Below, piece by piece: positions 21,583 to 31,944 of a DNA stretch of 64,000 nucleotides. Origin of the DNA: Sesamia nonagrioides (Eukaryota; Arthropoda; Insecta; Lepidoptera; Noctuidae); the NCBI GenBank assembly GCA_017933935.1, contig JADWQK010001435.1:186001-250000 (forward strand), read 5' to 3'. A model generated the notes under the pieces. The model did no database searches. It had not been told where the DNA came from and was given only the letters and a program-made list of their open reading frames with translations. Positions within the stretch are counted from its first letter, which is position 1; each line of letters opens with the position of its first letter. The translations under genes were made by a program, and so were the position numbers.

Positions 21583-24219
21583 ATGACAATAAGTATAATA
21601 ACTTATCATTATTTTCTTCCATGGCGAGAGCAAGCGATAAAGCAAGCACGAACCCGGCTCCGTGAGCTGGAAGAGGAACTACAAAGAGAGCGAGACGGAC
21701 AACGACGCAGTGAGGGTGGACCGTCGGGTGTGCAGCCGAGTCGTAGCCGCCAGCTGTCCCAGAGGTCAAACGGTGGACGACGTAGCCGCAGCCGGCAGTT
21801 GGGTGCGGGGTCGAGGCGCGTAGGACGTAGCCGCAGCCGCCGGTCCGGTCCAAGGTCAAACCGGGGTACACACAGTCGCAGTCGGCAGCGTAGTCGCAGC
21901 AGGCAGCTTCGTGCATCGGTGGTTGAGCGTCGCCGCGAGCTACCCAGGAGTCCTAAAAGGTCAAGTAGTCCCGCATTTTCTTCTAAAGATGTGATACAGA
22001 TTATAAAATCTATTAAGGAAGTTTTACCGTCTCTGCCGTCAAACCAAGGCACAATCGCGAATAGAACCTTAGATAGTAAAAATATGGTACCAGAGTTTAA
22101 TCCCTCTGAAAGGAACCAACGTATAGACATCTGGCTACGTAAGGTAAATGAATGTGCCCAGGTTTACGGCTGGGACGAGAGAACGGTAATCCACTTTGCC
22201 ACTCAGAAACTTACAGGTTTAGCTAAAACCTGGTACGAGAGTCTGAATTCAATACTGTTTACATGGGAAGAGTGGCAAAATAAATTACTAAGCGCTTTCC
22301 CAGTAGAACAAAATTACGGCCAAGTGTTAGAGGACATGTTGAAACGCAGAACCAAACCTAATGAACTAATCGAAATTTATTATTACGAAAAGGTTTCACT
22401 TTTGAATCAGTGCGATATTGCTGGTAGGCGGGCTGTCGATTGCATCATCCACGGCATTACTGATAGGACTTTGAGATCAAGTGCTTTGGCGTTGAGGTGT
22501 GAGGAGCCGGACCACCTTTTGAAATTCTTGCTGAGTATCAACAAAGAGCTTCCGGGGCAAATGATGCCATTCCGTGATAGGAATCTTAGTTCTACGAATA
22601 GTAGGCAAAATTATAAGGCTAATACAAAAATAAATCCTTATTTGTCCTGCTATAACTGTAAGGAACAAGGGCATATCTTTACCAAATGCCCCAAGCCCCT
22701 TGTCAAGTGCAGCGTCTGCAGTAGAGTAGGACACAGGTCGGAAAACTGTGACTCTAAGAAAGATCCGTCGTCTGGCAAAGCTGTTGATACCGGCAAGATC
22801 ATGTGCATATCGAACTCTAACCCTAACGATAAGTACATGAAACAAGCCATTGTCAACGGTAACAAAGTTGACGTATTCGTTGATTTAGGTAGTGAGGTCA
22901 CTCTTGTCAAACAATCGTATGTATCCCAACTGGGACTTAACCATGATGAAGTCCCAACGTTTATGAAAGGTTTTGGAAATACTATAGTACCTTCGGCAGG
23001 GTCGGTTACACTTGATGTAACTATAGATGGTGTGACGGCTGAAACTCAGTGTAGGGTAATAGATGATTCCTTTTTGGAGAAAGCATTTTTAATTGGTCAG
23101 ACATACTCTGAGCAGCCGCATGTTTGTTTCAACAAAGACACAAGGAGATTACAATTCACGCATTTAGGTCTAGAGTTACCAAATCTTATCGAAGAAGCCA
23201 GTGACGTAGAGAGGATAAGGATTGTAGAACATTGTCAGATATTTGGGGCTGCTAGCATCAAGGCTGCCACTTGTGCCATGTTTTCTGGTAGCGTGGTATT
23301 AGAGACTAAAGTCGTGGGCAGACCAAACGAACAGTTTGTGGTGTGGGGTGATGCGCAGGAGGTAAAACAGGGTCTGATCTTTGTTACAGTTACGCCTTGC
23401 GTTATTCCATTACGATTACAACAAAACTACGTATTTTCTCGAACTGAAAAAGTACACAAGGTATATAGAATTTCAAAGCTAAGGGTTCCAACGGTAATCC
23501 TTATTGATAACAATGTTAGCCCAAACAATCAATCTGATGAGAGTTGGGTGCGTCTAGGTGAGTCAGTTAGTGATCGCGATAGGGTTAGGCTTATGAAGCT
23601 ACTCCGTCAATACGAGGACTGTTTTTCCTATGACCTCGCTCACCTAGGTTGCACAAATGTTACGGAAATGAAGATCGAATTAAATAGCCAGCGCCCCGTA
23701 GTCTATAGGCCGTGTCGGTTATCGTATCACGAACGTGAGAAGGTGAGAACGATGATAGATGAGATGCTTGAGGCGGGAATCATTCGAGAGTCTGTCTCCA
23801 ACTACGCTAGCCCAATTATTCTGGTACATAAAAAGGATGGTGGTGTCAGGCTCTGCGTAGATTACAGGCTGCTTAACTCTATAACGGTAAAGGAACGTTA
23901 TCCCATACCGGTGATCGAGGACGAAATAGCACGTCTATCGGGTCAGGCATGGTTCATCACGCGGGATTTAATGTCCGGTTACTATCAAGTTCCCATAGCT
24001 GAAGAAAGCAAGCACTTGACGGCGTTTGTCACGCCGGACGGACAATACGAGTACAATCGTATGCCGTTTGGCTTGGCAAACGCTCCCGCGGTGTTTCAGC
24101 GCATGATGAATCATGTCCTAGGTCCGGCCCGTTTTAACAAAGCCACCGTGTACGTTGACGATTTGCTAATTTTTGGTAAGAGTGCACCCGAATGTTTAGA
24201 CCGGTTAGAAGATTCTTAA
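21583..24219 (+). pseudogene. Inner element gag-pol, first part (Gag, protease, RT)
   Basis: ATG 21583 is the first in-frame start; the frame is open upstream but without ATG. The N-terminus has a short coiled-coil-like Arg/Glu segment (RELEEELQRERDGQRR), then a strongly Arg/Ser-rich region of SRSR dipeptides. A Gag core follows (WLRKVNECAQVYGWDE), then two CCHC knuckles (CYNCKEQGHIFTKC, CSVCSRVGHRSENC), a protease whose motif reads VDLGSEVTLV (DLG rather than DSG/DTG), and RT with FITRDLMSGYYQVP, MPFGLANAPAVFQRMM and active-site YVDDLL. It terminates at TAA 24217-24219 because of a frame change near 24208-24214. The RT continues without gap in the next frame. Confidence 0.92.
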
Positions 24220-26326
24220 TTTATTGAGGAAGGCTAATCTGAAATTAAATTTGGCGAAGTGCGCTTTTCTGAAAAACACAATTGATTATTTAGGTTTCGA
24301 GATAAGCTCGGATGGCATGCGTCCAGGTAAGGCTAAGATACAGAGCGTCATCAATTTCCCCTGCCCCGAAAATGTACACGGCGCGCGCCAGTTTTTAGGC
24401 TTAGTTAGCTATTTTATAAAGTTCATACAAGGTTGCGCGCAACTAGCCTATCCAATCACTAGACTGTTAAAGAAAAATACGGCTTGGGAGTGGGGTGACG
24501 ATCAAAATGATTCGTTCAGGATTCTTAAGGAAAAACTGACGCAGAGGCCGGTACTAGCCATTTATGACCCTGCGGCAGAAACCGAGCTCCATACGGACGC
24601 CAGTAGAGTAGGTGTTGGTGGAATTTTGCTGCAACGTCCAGCGGGGAGTCAGGGTCCCTTTCATCCAGTAGCCTACTACAGTCGCCAAACCACGCCAGAA
24701 GAAAGGAATTTCCATTCCTACGAACTGGAAACGCTGGCAGTGGTGTGTGCGCTGAAAAAGCTAAGAGTTTATCTGTTGGGTAAGCCTTTTAAAATAGTTA
24801 CAGACTGCAGTGCACTGCGTTCAACCTTCGAGAAACGCGATCTCATACCTAGGATAGCACGTTGGTGGCTTGCGCTGCAGGAATATACCTGCAGCGTGGA
24901 GTATCGTTCAGGAGCCAAGATGGGTCACGCTGACGCCTTGTCTAGAAACCCTATTATTGACTCGGACACATTGAACCCTGAGAGATACCCCTCTGTGATG
25001 GTTATAAATGATGAAGACTGGTTACTTACCTTGCAATTAGGAGATTCAGAGTTACGCAGAATTCGTGATATACTGTGCAGTAATCTTGACCCTAAGGGAG
25101 TAGAGTATATTAAGGACAATTACGTCTTGAAAGATAATAGGTTATTTAGGTGTGAACGGGGTGACCAGGACCGCATGAGATGGGTAGTACCAAAGGGTGC
25201 GAGGTGGCAAGTGTGTAAACGAAATCACGACGACATAGGTCACGTCGGTTTTGACAAAACTTTTGATCGCGTTAAACGAAATTATTGGTTCGCAAAGATG
25301 AAAAGATTTGTTAAAAAGTATGTTGGAGCCTGCATTGAGTGTGCATACGCGAAAAAGGCCCCAAGCACTCGCGAGGGTCTTTTGCATCCGATTGAAAAGG
25401 TTGACAAGCCATTTCACACTTTGCACGCTGACCACCTTGGACCCTTTGTTAAGTCTAAGAGAGGAAACACTCACATACTTAACGTTGTTGATTCATTCAC
25501 GAAATTTCTATTTATAAAGCCCGTACGTAACACGAACACTCAAAATGTTATCAAAGTGTTGCAGGACATTTTTGATACATTTAGAGCGCCCGACCGTCTT
25601 GTTAGTGATAGGGGTTCTTGTTTTACTTCCCACACTTTTAGAAGGTTCTGTCTCAACCGGGGAATAAAGCATATTTTGAATGCTGTGACGAGCCCCAGGT
25701 CGAACGGTCAAGTCGAACGTTACAACAAAACGGTCCTTGATTCTTTGACGGCACAAAATCTCAATGATGACGAGAAGGACTGGGATAATAAACTGGGCAG
25801 AATCCAATGGGGATTAAATAATACCGTTCAGAAAACGATAGGTAGGTCGCCCGCGGATGTCATGTTCGGTACAGGAATGGGCAGCGAGTTCAGCCCGGTT
25901 TTGAACGAGTTAAATGACGTCACTCGTGAAGACGCCCCGTTGCTGTCTATTCGTAAGGAAGTTAAATCTCGGATTGATAAGGCCCAGGCATCACAGAAAA
26001 AGTATTATGACAAAGGAAGACGACCTGCTCGTGCTTACAACAAAGGAGACTTAGTAAAAATTACTGAAGTCGCCTTTCAAAATAACGGCAAAAGTACTAA
26101 ACTTATGCCGTCTTACGAAGGCCCTTTTAAAGTAATTAAGGTAATAGGTAATGATCGGTACAGAGTGGCTCCCATTACTGGATTTGAGGGTATGAAAAAT
26201 AAGCGCAAAACAACAGTTGCTGCAGATCGCATGCAGCCTTGGATTCACTTAGCTTCTTTGGAGATAGAAAACGATTCTGATAGCGATGCCAGTGGTGATG
26301 CAAGCGATGGTAATATGTCCGAGTGA
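24212..26326 (+). pseudogene. Inner element pol, second part (RT connection, RNase H, integrase)
   Basis: Continues the RT in a shifted frame: LLRKANLKLNLAKCAF then the thumb/connection FLGLVSYFIKFIQG. RNase H reads TELHTDASRVGVGGIL. The integrase zinc finger is HDDIGHVGF ... CIECAYAKK, and the DDE core is LHADHLGPF, LVSDRGSCF, SNGQVERYNK. It ends with an acidic Asp/Ser tail and TGA 26324-26326. The offset from the upstream frame fits a 2-nt loss (or +1 gain) in the middle of RT. That is not a normal site for programmed frameshifting, so I read it as a lesion or sequence error. Confidence 0.92.
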
Positions 26327-26454
26327 TTTGTTAGTTGTCTGTCTGGATATAGTATGAAGCTGACAATGGCCTTATGTGCATATTGTTTTGCATTGGGGAA
26401 TGGTGAGTGGTGCACCTGAATAGTTCGACCTAAAATCATGATTAGAAGTTTACG

Positions 26455-27066
26455 TTTTATGGCCCTTGTGTGACCATGGTTGATTAGAAATTTACATAGT
26501 CCTTGGGTGACCGTGGCCGATTAGAAGTTTATATGGTCATTGTGTGACCGTGGTTGATTAGCAGTTTATATGGTCTTTGTGTGACCGTGTTTGATTAAAA
26601 ATGGTCCTTGTGTGGCCGTGTTTGATTAAGTTTACATGGTCCTTGTGTGGCCGTGTTGGATTAAAAGTTTAGATGGTCCTTGTGTGGCCGTATTTAAATG
26701 GTCCTTGTGTGGCCATGTTTACATGGTCCTTGTGTGGCCGTGTTGGATTAAAAGTTTAGATGGTCCTTGTGTGGCCGTATTTAAATGGTCCTTGTGTGGC
26801 CATGTTTAAATGGTCCTTGTGTGGCCATGTTGGATTAAAAGTTTAGATGGTCCTTGTGTGGCCGTATTTAAATGGTCCTTGTGTGGCCGTGTCTAAATGG
26901 TCCTTGTGTGGCCGTATTTAAATGGTCCTTGTGTGGCCGTGTTTTAATGGTCCTTGTGTGGCCGTGTTTAAATGGTCCTTGTGTGGCCGTGTTTAAATGG
27001 TCCTTGTGTGGCCGTGTTTAAATGGTCCTTGTGTGGCCGTGTTTAAATGGTCCTTGTGTGGCCGTG
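26455..27066 (+). repeat. 25-bp minisatellite in the inner element's 3' region
   Basis: About 21 units of TGGTCCTTGTGTGGCCGTGT plus TTAAA, with longer variants adding GGATTAAAAGTTTAG. The units degrade toward the 5' side (CCATGGTTGATTAG forms) and are most uniform at the 3' side. The array lies wholly between the pol stop and the 3' LTR, so it moves with the element unless it expanded after insertion. No open frame. Confidence 0.93.
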
Positions 27067-27440
27067 TGACAGTGTTCTATTTTGTTTATGGTTAAATGGT
27101 TACTTGGTTAAATGTTTATTTAGTTAATGAGATAAAATCACTACTTGGTCATAGCATCTACAGTGTATAAATTATACAACTTATTTGTTTAAACAAGTAC
27201 CTGGTTTATATGTAACTTGTATTAGCGCTAAACGAGTATCTATCTTCATTTTTTTTTATATAATGGAAGTCTAAATGTATATATAATAGTGAGAAGTACA
27301 TAGAAATTAGCTTTTCATTTTGATTAGCAGAATATAATCATATTGTATTGTAACTGCCTAACAATGAATGCCCTTTTACCGAGTGTAAGGTTCCACCAGA
27401 TACGTGTATGGGGACCATACACACGGTCAGGATGGACGAG

Positions 27441-27640
27441 TGTAAGATTCGCTGTTCTCTCATTTTGAAAAGTGGCAACACTCCTCCCGTTGGTTCGTTC
27501 ATTCGTTCGTGTAACGGGGCATTCTTGGGCAGGCAGCGCTAGCGTCTGGTTGTAAGAAGTGTTGTGAGAAAATTATCTAGTGATCAATAAACGACAGTTA
27601 AACTCCATATGCTGAAGTCTCATTCTGGATAAACCCTACA
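27441..27640 (+). repeat. 3' LTR of inner Gypsy element (200 bp)
   Basis: Matches the 5' LTR throughout. Preceded by GGTCAGGATGGACGAG, a weak polypurine-like stretch. Followed by GGTG, the target duplication. Confidence 0.95.
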
Positions 27641-27644
27641 GGTG

Positions 27645-28136
27645 TATAATATAAATAAAAAATTCACTTGGAACAGTGGTGTAGTTATAAGACGCATAGG
27701 GAAAACTGTTTATTTAGTAAAGGACAGTCAAACATTGCGACAGTTGAAAAAACATACAAATCAGCTTATACCCATGAAAGGAACGGTCAACGATGTAAAC
27801 AGTCAAATACAAGCGAGCTCGGTGGGTACACCCAATGCAACATCAGAATATGACTTGATGTCGTGTGATTACGAGTCATCCGCTGAGATTCAGGACAGTG
27901 AAGCGCAAACCCAAGTGGGGGAGAAAGAATGTGATCAAGTGACGCTACCACCAGAACCACCACGCCCTGAACCCGATTCAGCAGAAGGAGACGAGGAAGA
28001 ATTCCACGACGCTTCTCCCACTGGTGAGAGGGGGCAAGCTACTCAGCCGGAGCCCGAGCACGCTCGTTATAGATCAGAAATGACAGACAAAGCGTTACGA
28101 CCCATTCCTAGGGTTAATTATAAGCCGTTTTTTTAG
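27645..28136 (+). pseudogene. C-terminal tail of the Mag-like pol
   Basis: Directly continues the interrupted integrase tail: YNINKKFTWNSGVVIRRI and KTVYLVKDSQTLRQLKKHTN, a small SH3-like GPY-type end. An acidic Pro/Glu-rich stretch and TAG at 28134-28136 follow. No start of its own is needed; it is separated from its N-terminal part by the 7.1-kb inner element. Open throughout, so the outer element was not much decayed when it was interrupted. Confidence 0.88.
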
Positions 28137-28173
28137 TATAACATTACTTATAAGGAAAACTATATTGTTATTT

Positions 28174-28186
28174 AAAGGGGGGGAAA
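28174..28186 (+). promoter_or_regulatory. Polypurine tract of Mag-like element
   Basis: AAAGGGGGGGAAA lies immediately before the TG of the 3' LTR, as required for plus-strand priming. Confidence 0.88.
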
Positions 28187-28308
28187 TGTTGTATAGGTAT
28201 GTGTAGCTACTTATATGCAGTAGCTACGCCACCCGTCATTCCTTAATAAATGTCAGTGCGTTGACAGCAGTCTTGCGTTTCACTTGTCCTTCGCTCTCAT
28301 ACCTAACA
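28187..28308 (+). repeat. 3' LTR of Mag-like element (122 bp)
   Basis: TGTTGTATAGG ... ACCTAACA, followed by TSD ATGCC (28309-28313). Differs from the 5' LTR by a small internal indel. Confidence 0.92.
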
Positions 28309-28548
28309 ATGCCATAATGAGGAAGAAGGCCGCCTCGTTGCTAGGTGGAACTAGGACCAGCGCTAACAGCATAAGTACTACAAACCATGGCCGACAAGTT
28401 CGATGCGCCAGTGCTAGGGCTTTGGTTAGCATTGCTTGTGCGGCAGTCTTGATGAGTTTTTAAGTATTACTAACCCTTAGTAGATAAGTTACTAATCATT
28501 GGACCTTTGTTGTCATTTAATAAATTAAATTATTATTATTATTAAAGA

Positions 28549-28968
28549 AATTTTGACATACTCTACCAAATTATTTTCTTTTACATTTCACATGATTAAT
28601 ATAATTTGTATTTCGCATACAACCATATTTCTACACTTCTTGGCATAACATAGCGATCTATGAACTTTATTTTAAGAAATTTATTCGCTACCCAAGATAA
28701 ACAGATATCTATTAAAATACCTATTTATTTTTTCGTTTCTATGACTTCTTTACTATAGATAAATAAATACATCTTTAATAATTAACCATTTTTTTAAATT
28801 ATTTTTAAAAATATTTCATAATATTGAATAATAATAAATATTTAATGATGAAATTAATAAATATATATAAAAAAAAAAAAAAAAAAAAAAAAATAATAAT
28901 AATAAATTAATAATAAATTAATAATAATAAATATATAAAATACTATTTTTTTAAATATTTTATATGTA
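28549..28968. other. Very AT-rich low-complexity DNA
   Basis: Includes a ~24-A run near 28869-28892 and (AAT)n/(TAAT) patches to 28935. No feature. Confidence 0.6.
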
Positions 28969-29312
28969 TCTTCTTTATATATATAATTCTGCTGTACGTG
29001 TGTATGTCATTGAACTCCTCCTAAACGGCTTGACCGATTTTAATGAATTTTTCTGTATGCGTTTGAGTGGGGACCTGGATGGTTTAGATTCACAAATCAG
29101 CCCGGCAGATGGCGCTGATCGCTTGAAGAAGCATGTGATCTCGGAAACGGCCCTAACGATTTCGCTGAAATTTAATATGTGGGGGTTTTCGGGGACGAGA
29201 AATTGATCTAGCTCAGTTTTATGTCTGGGGAAGCGCATATTTTCGAGTTTTCTCTTTCGCAATATTTCACGCATAATATGGGCGCTAATTTCGCGCGGCT
29301 TGACATAGCTGC

Positions 29313-29398
29313 TGTGGCGTAGGCGATAGTGGTATGGTCTACTCGCGATGGCTGGTGTTCCTCGGTTCAAACCCGGGCAACCACAAGTTTTTTTTTTT
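29313..29398 (+). repeat. tRNA-like sequence with B-box motif
   Basis: GCTGTGGCGTAGGCGATAGT (A-box-like) and GGTTCAAACCC (B box), followed by CAACCACAAG and a T run at 29387-29399. Probably a SINE head or tRNA-derived module within the Helitron, not a functional tRNA gene; no intact cloverleaf was verified. Confidence 0.45.
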
Positions 29399-29753
29399 TT
29401 GTTTTAGACAAGTTGATAGTTTTTTTTTTTTTTAATTTTTGTAGTTACTTAAAAAGAAAATTGTACTTAAGAACTAAAAGGGGAAAAAAAATATATCCAT
29501 TTTTTTAATTAACTAAAATTGTACTTATGAACTAAAAGAGAAAAAAATAAATAGAAATAAATAAATATTTAAGATTTTTTATTTAACTTTAAGAGACTGA
29601 AACAAGAGCTCTAGGGGTAGAGAGAGGTATGATATCTTTGTTACAAATGTAGATGACAATGCTTTCCATGGGTATATTCCTAAATCTGCTGTACCTGTGT
29701 ACGTCACTGAATTCCTCCTAAAGGGCTGGTCCGATTTGAATGAAGTCTATGTA

Positions 29754-30193
29754 TACAATATGTAAAGAAAACCCTGTCCGACCCGTAAGGATAATAAAGG
29801 TTAGGTTAACACTTGACCAAATATAATATAAAATTTTACATAATCATCATAGTAACAATACTAATGAATTTTGAAATAATCCTTTTTTCGCGGGGATTAA
29901 TTCCAATTCCCCGAAATCTGGTAATTTTTAAAAAAGTGACAACACCGATATTATTATAAGCGAATAGCGACGCGACCACGTCACAGGTGCCGCGTGCCCT
30001 GCCCCCCGCCACCCGCGGAAGAAGTTGCTTACAGCACATGTATTTAAGTTACCTCTTTTTGCGAAATAATATTTATTTTTTTAGAGGGATTTTTTTTTAA
30101 ATTTTTGCCTGTCTTTGGGGGCAATATTAGAATCAGTTATCGATACCTAACAATACCTTCACGGATCGGACAGGGTTTTCTTTACATATTGTA
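29754..30193. mobile_element. 440-bp TA-flanked MITE, copy 1
   Basis: The terminal inverted repeats start TACAATATGTAAAGAAAACC and match perfectly over 28 bp at both ends. TA dinucleotides at 29752-29753 and 30194-30195 are the target duplication, pointing to a Tc1/mariner-type source. Non-coding. A second copy, opposite in orientation and interrupted by a SINE, lies at 55888-56596. Confidence 0.88.
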
Positions 30194-30617
30194 TAAATGA
30201 AAGTTGTGTTAGTTACTCTATTTATAACTCAAGAACCGCTTAACCAGTATGGCTCAAAATTGGTAGGGAGGTAGATAAGAACTGGGAGAAGGACATATCA
30301 CATAGGATACTTTTTATCCCGTTCCCGTTGTTCCCGTCGTTCCCGTGTGACGTGACATGGAATAACAAAACAACTCAGTCAAAATATAAGTTAGCGGTTC
30401 ATTTGTTAAAAATGGTACAAACACACTGCTGCACTACTCAGCATATTAAAAAAAATCTTACCGGTTGAATGTTGATGCATTCATTTAAAGTAAGGAATAT
30501 AAATACGCTCTGCCGGTTAATTTTTTTAATAAAAGCCCCAAAGCAAACTTCAACTTCAAAATTTCTAATATTGTATTGCTGTGCCATTTACCACTTTACT
30601 ACATACTATAAAACAAA

Positions 30618-30762
30618 GTTACTTTCTCTTCCCCTATGTCCCTTTGTATGATTAAATCTTTAAAACTACGAAACAGATTTTGATGAGGTTTCTTTTAATA
30701 GATAGAGTAATTAAAAAGAAACGTTTATATGTATAATAACATCCATTAAATTGTGTCCATAT
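30618..30762 (+). repeat. ~145-bp repeat block shared with 36899-37043
   Basis: Contains CCCTATGTCCCTTTGTATGA and TTAATAGATAGAGT. The same sequence occurs in reverse complement at 36899-37043. Probably Helitron-internal sequence; non-coding. Confidence 0.65.
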
Positions 30763-30889
30763 CCAATCTATAAAATCCCAGTACAGCGGACAGAGCTCCG
30801 GCGGGATCTCATGGCGACATGGAAAGTGTGATTGTCGCAATCCAGCACTGAGCACGCCACAATAGCGGCGGTAAGTCCTCTCTTTGAGA

Positions 30890-31617
30890 AGTAGCTAGAG
30901 AGGCGCCACGGCGTCCTCACCTTCCGACTGACGTAGGTCCTCACCGGACACGGCTGTTTCGGGAGGTTCCTGTTCCGTATAAGGCGGGAGGAAACGCCAC
31001 GGTGACCACTGTGTGCATCGCCCTGAGGACACGGTTGAGCATATGGTATAGGTCTGCCCGGCTTGGGTAGAGCACAGCCGTGTCCTCGTGGCGGCGATCG
31101 GCGGCGATCTCTCGCCTCCGACCCTGGTCCGGGCCATAGTCCGGAGCAAGAGTGCATGATGGCAAGCTTTCACCTCCTTCTGTGAAGCAGTGATGCTGGC
31201 AAAGGAGGAGGCGTAGCGCGTGAGGGAGCGAAAATCCCACTACTCTCACGCCTCAAACCGCCGTAGGAAGCGCCCTGGTCGGGTGGCAACATCGGACTCC
31301 CGACCACCGTAGGCGCGGGCTTACCGTCGGCGAGCGATAGGCAGCTCGCCTTCTGGTAAGAACCAGGCCCGAGTTGACGGCGCGTTGTGTTTCACACGCG
31401 CCTCAAAGAGATGTCAGCATACCTTGACGGGGTCTACGAGGACTGGTCCACAGGGTTGCGGGTTGGTTAAAAAAGAAACCATGGCACTGGCTGTTGCACA
31501 GGCAAGTGAAGGAACACGGGTGGGTTTTAGTCTAGGTAAAAATCTGACACGCCCTTTCGCTCCGCCCAGAGCGGGAGAAGTCATTTGATGATTTCCCATT
31601 CAAAACAAAAAAAAAAG
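30890..31617 (+). mobile_element. R1-clade LINE tail (5'-truncated, decayed)
   Basis: One frame reads VLTGHGCFGRFLFRIRREET. After a shift another reads EDTVEHMV and VCPAWVEHSRVLVAAIGGDL. This is the C-terminal zinc-finger region of R1-clade ORF2 (GHGCFG ... CPAW). Several stops and shifts follow; a 3' UTR ends in an A-rich tail at 31604-31616. The LINE lies inside the Helitron. The exact 5' edge is uncertain, possibly as far left as ~30780. R1-clade proteins pair an APE-type endonuclease with RT; neither domain is retained here. Confidence 0.8.
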
Positions 31618-31619
31618 AA

Positions 31620-31944
31620 CTGAAGAAGAGCAAGAAATTGCACTTGAAGAGCGCAGCCTTAGTATGGCTCGACTTCGTGCTTCTCACTCACCAGAGCAAA
31701 GGGAGGCAGCCCATGAAACGGCTCAGTTGGCAATGCGAAATCGTCGAGCAAACCTCAGAGATCAAGCGCTAGATAATAATTTACGAAGCACAAGAAGAAA
31801 TTCATCAAATACTGATTTGAATCGGGCAGCGTTTCTATACGCATATAATATAGCGCAATGACGTTCGCATTGGGCTAATGGATGTTGTTTCCGAGTATTG
31901 TAGCACATTAAAGATTTCCGGAGAACCGCCAGGATTGTGCTCCC
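31620..31944 (+). pseudogene. Helitron Rep/helicase N-terminal remnant
   Basis: The frame with EEEQEIALEERSLSMARLRA and SPEQREAAHETAQLAMRNRR matches the repetitive basic N-terminus of Helitron proteins, and stops at 31859-31861. A second frame (from ATG 31878) reads MDVVSEYCSTLKISGEPPGL, the zinc-finger-like segment preceding the Rep domain. The HUH nickase and helicase domains are absent, so this copy could not move itself. Confidence 0.75.

Larger units (their letters stand above)
20537..27640 (+). mobile_element. Inner Ty3/Gypsy-type LTR retrotransposon
   Basis: 7104 bp, bounded by 200-bp LTRs that read identical base for base, with a 4-bp TSD GGTG at 20533-20536 and 27641-27644. It lies inside the integrase tail of the Mag-like element, so it is the younger insertion. 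Leader 20737-21582; gag-pol 21583-26326 broken by one frameshift in RT; 3' non-coding region with a 25-bp repeat array. No envelope frame. The lineage is not settled (mdg3/micropia-like or CsRn1-like by general appearance). Confidence 0.93.
16752..28308 (+). mobile_element. Mag-like Ty3/Gypsy LTR retrotransposon (outer element)
   Basis: Bounded by short LTRs (16752-16867 and 28187-28308), with a 5-bp TSD ATGCC at 16747-16751 and 28309-28313. A polypurine tract (28174-28186) abuts the 3' LTR. Removing the inner element leaves about 4.45 kb, close to what I recall for the Mag lineage, which also has very short LTRs. Gag carries two CCHC knuckles; pol order is protease, RT, RNase H, integrase, as in Gypsy. 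No envelope-like frame. Defects: a gag frameshift near 17225, an altered RT active-site motif, a 6-bp LTR length difference, and the inner insertion. Confidence 0.9.
16595..28548 (+). mobile_element. LINE C-terminal fragment, split by the Mag-like element
   Basis: Before the LTR insertion (about 16600-16751) one frame reads through ALRVQYNNGFRVLLLW and SASGMFALARVDDFYA, the C-terminal region of an insect non-LTR retrotransposon ORF2. It resumes right after the 3' LTR and TSD (28314-) with MRKKAASLLGGTRTSANS. A 1-nt frame slip follows before ADKFDAPVLGLWLALLVRQS and a stop near 28455. A 3' UTR ends in a (TTA)n tail at about 28527-28545. The clade is not resolved (CR1/Jockey-like by eye). 5'-truncated before insertion. 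Confidence 0.75.

Noticed and set aside
21609..22130. 173-codon minus frame opposite the inner Gag
   Set aside because: Antisense shadow of the Arg/Ser-rich Gag segment, whose sense frame is well supported.
24205..24226. Programmed ribosomal frameshift between two pol frames
   Set aside because: The break is in the middle of RT, not at gag-pol or another domain boundary, and no slippery heptamer is evident; treated as a lesion or error.
26455..27066. CRISPR-like or coding repeat array
   Set aside because: Head-to-tail 25-bp units without spacers and without an open frame; a minisatellite within an LTR element.
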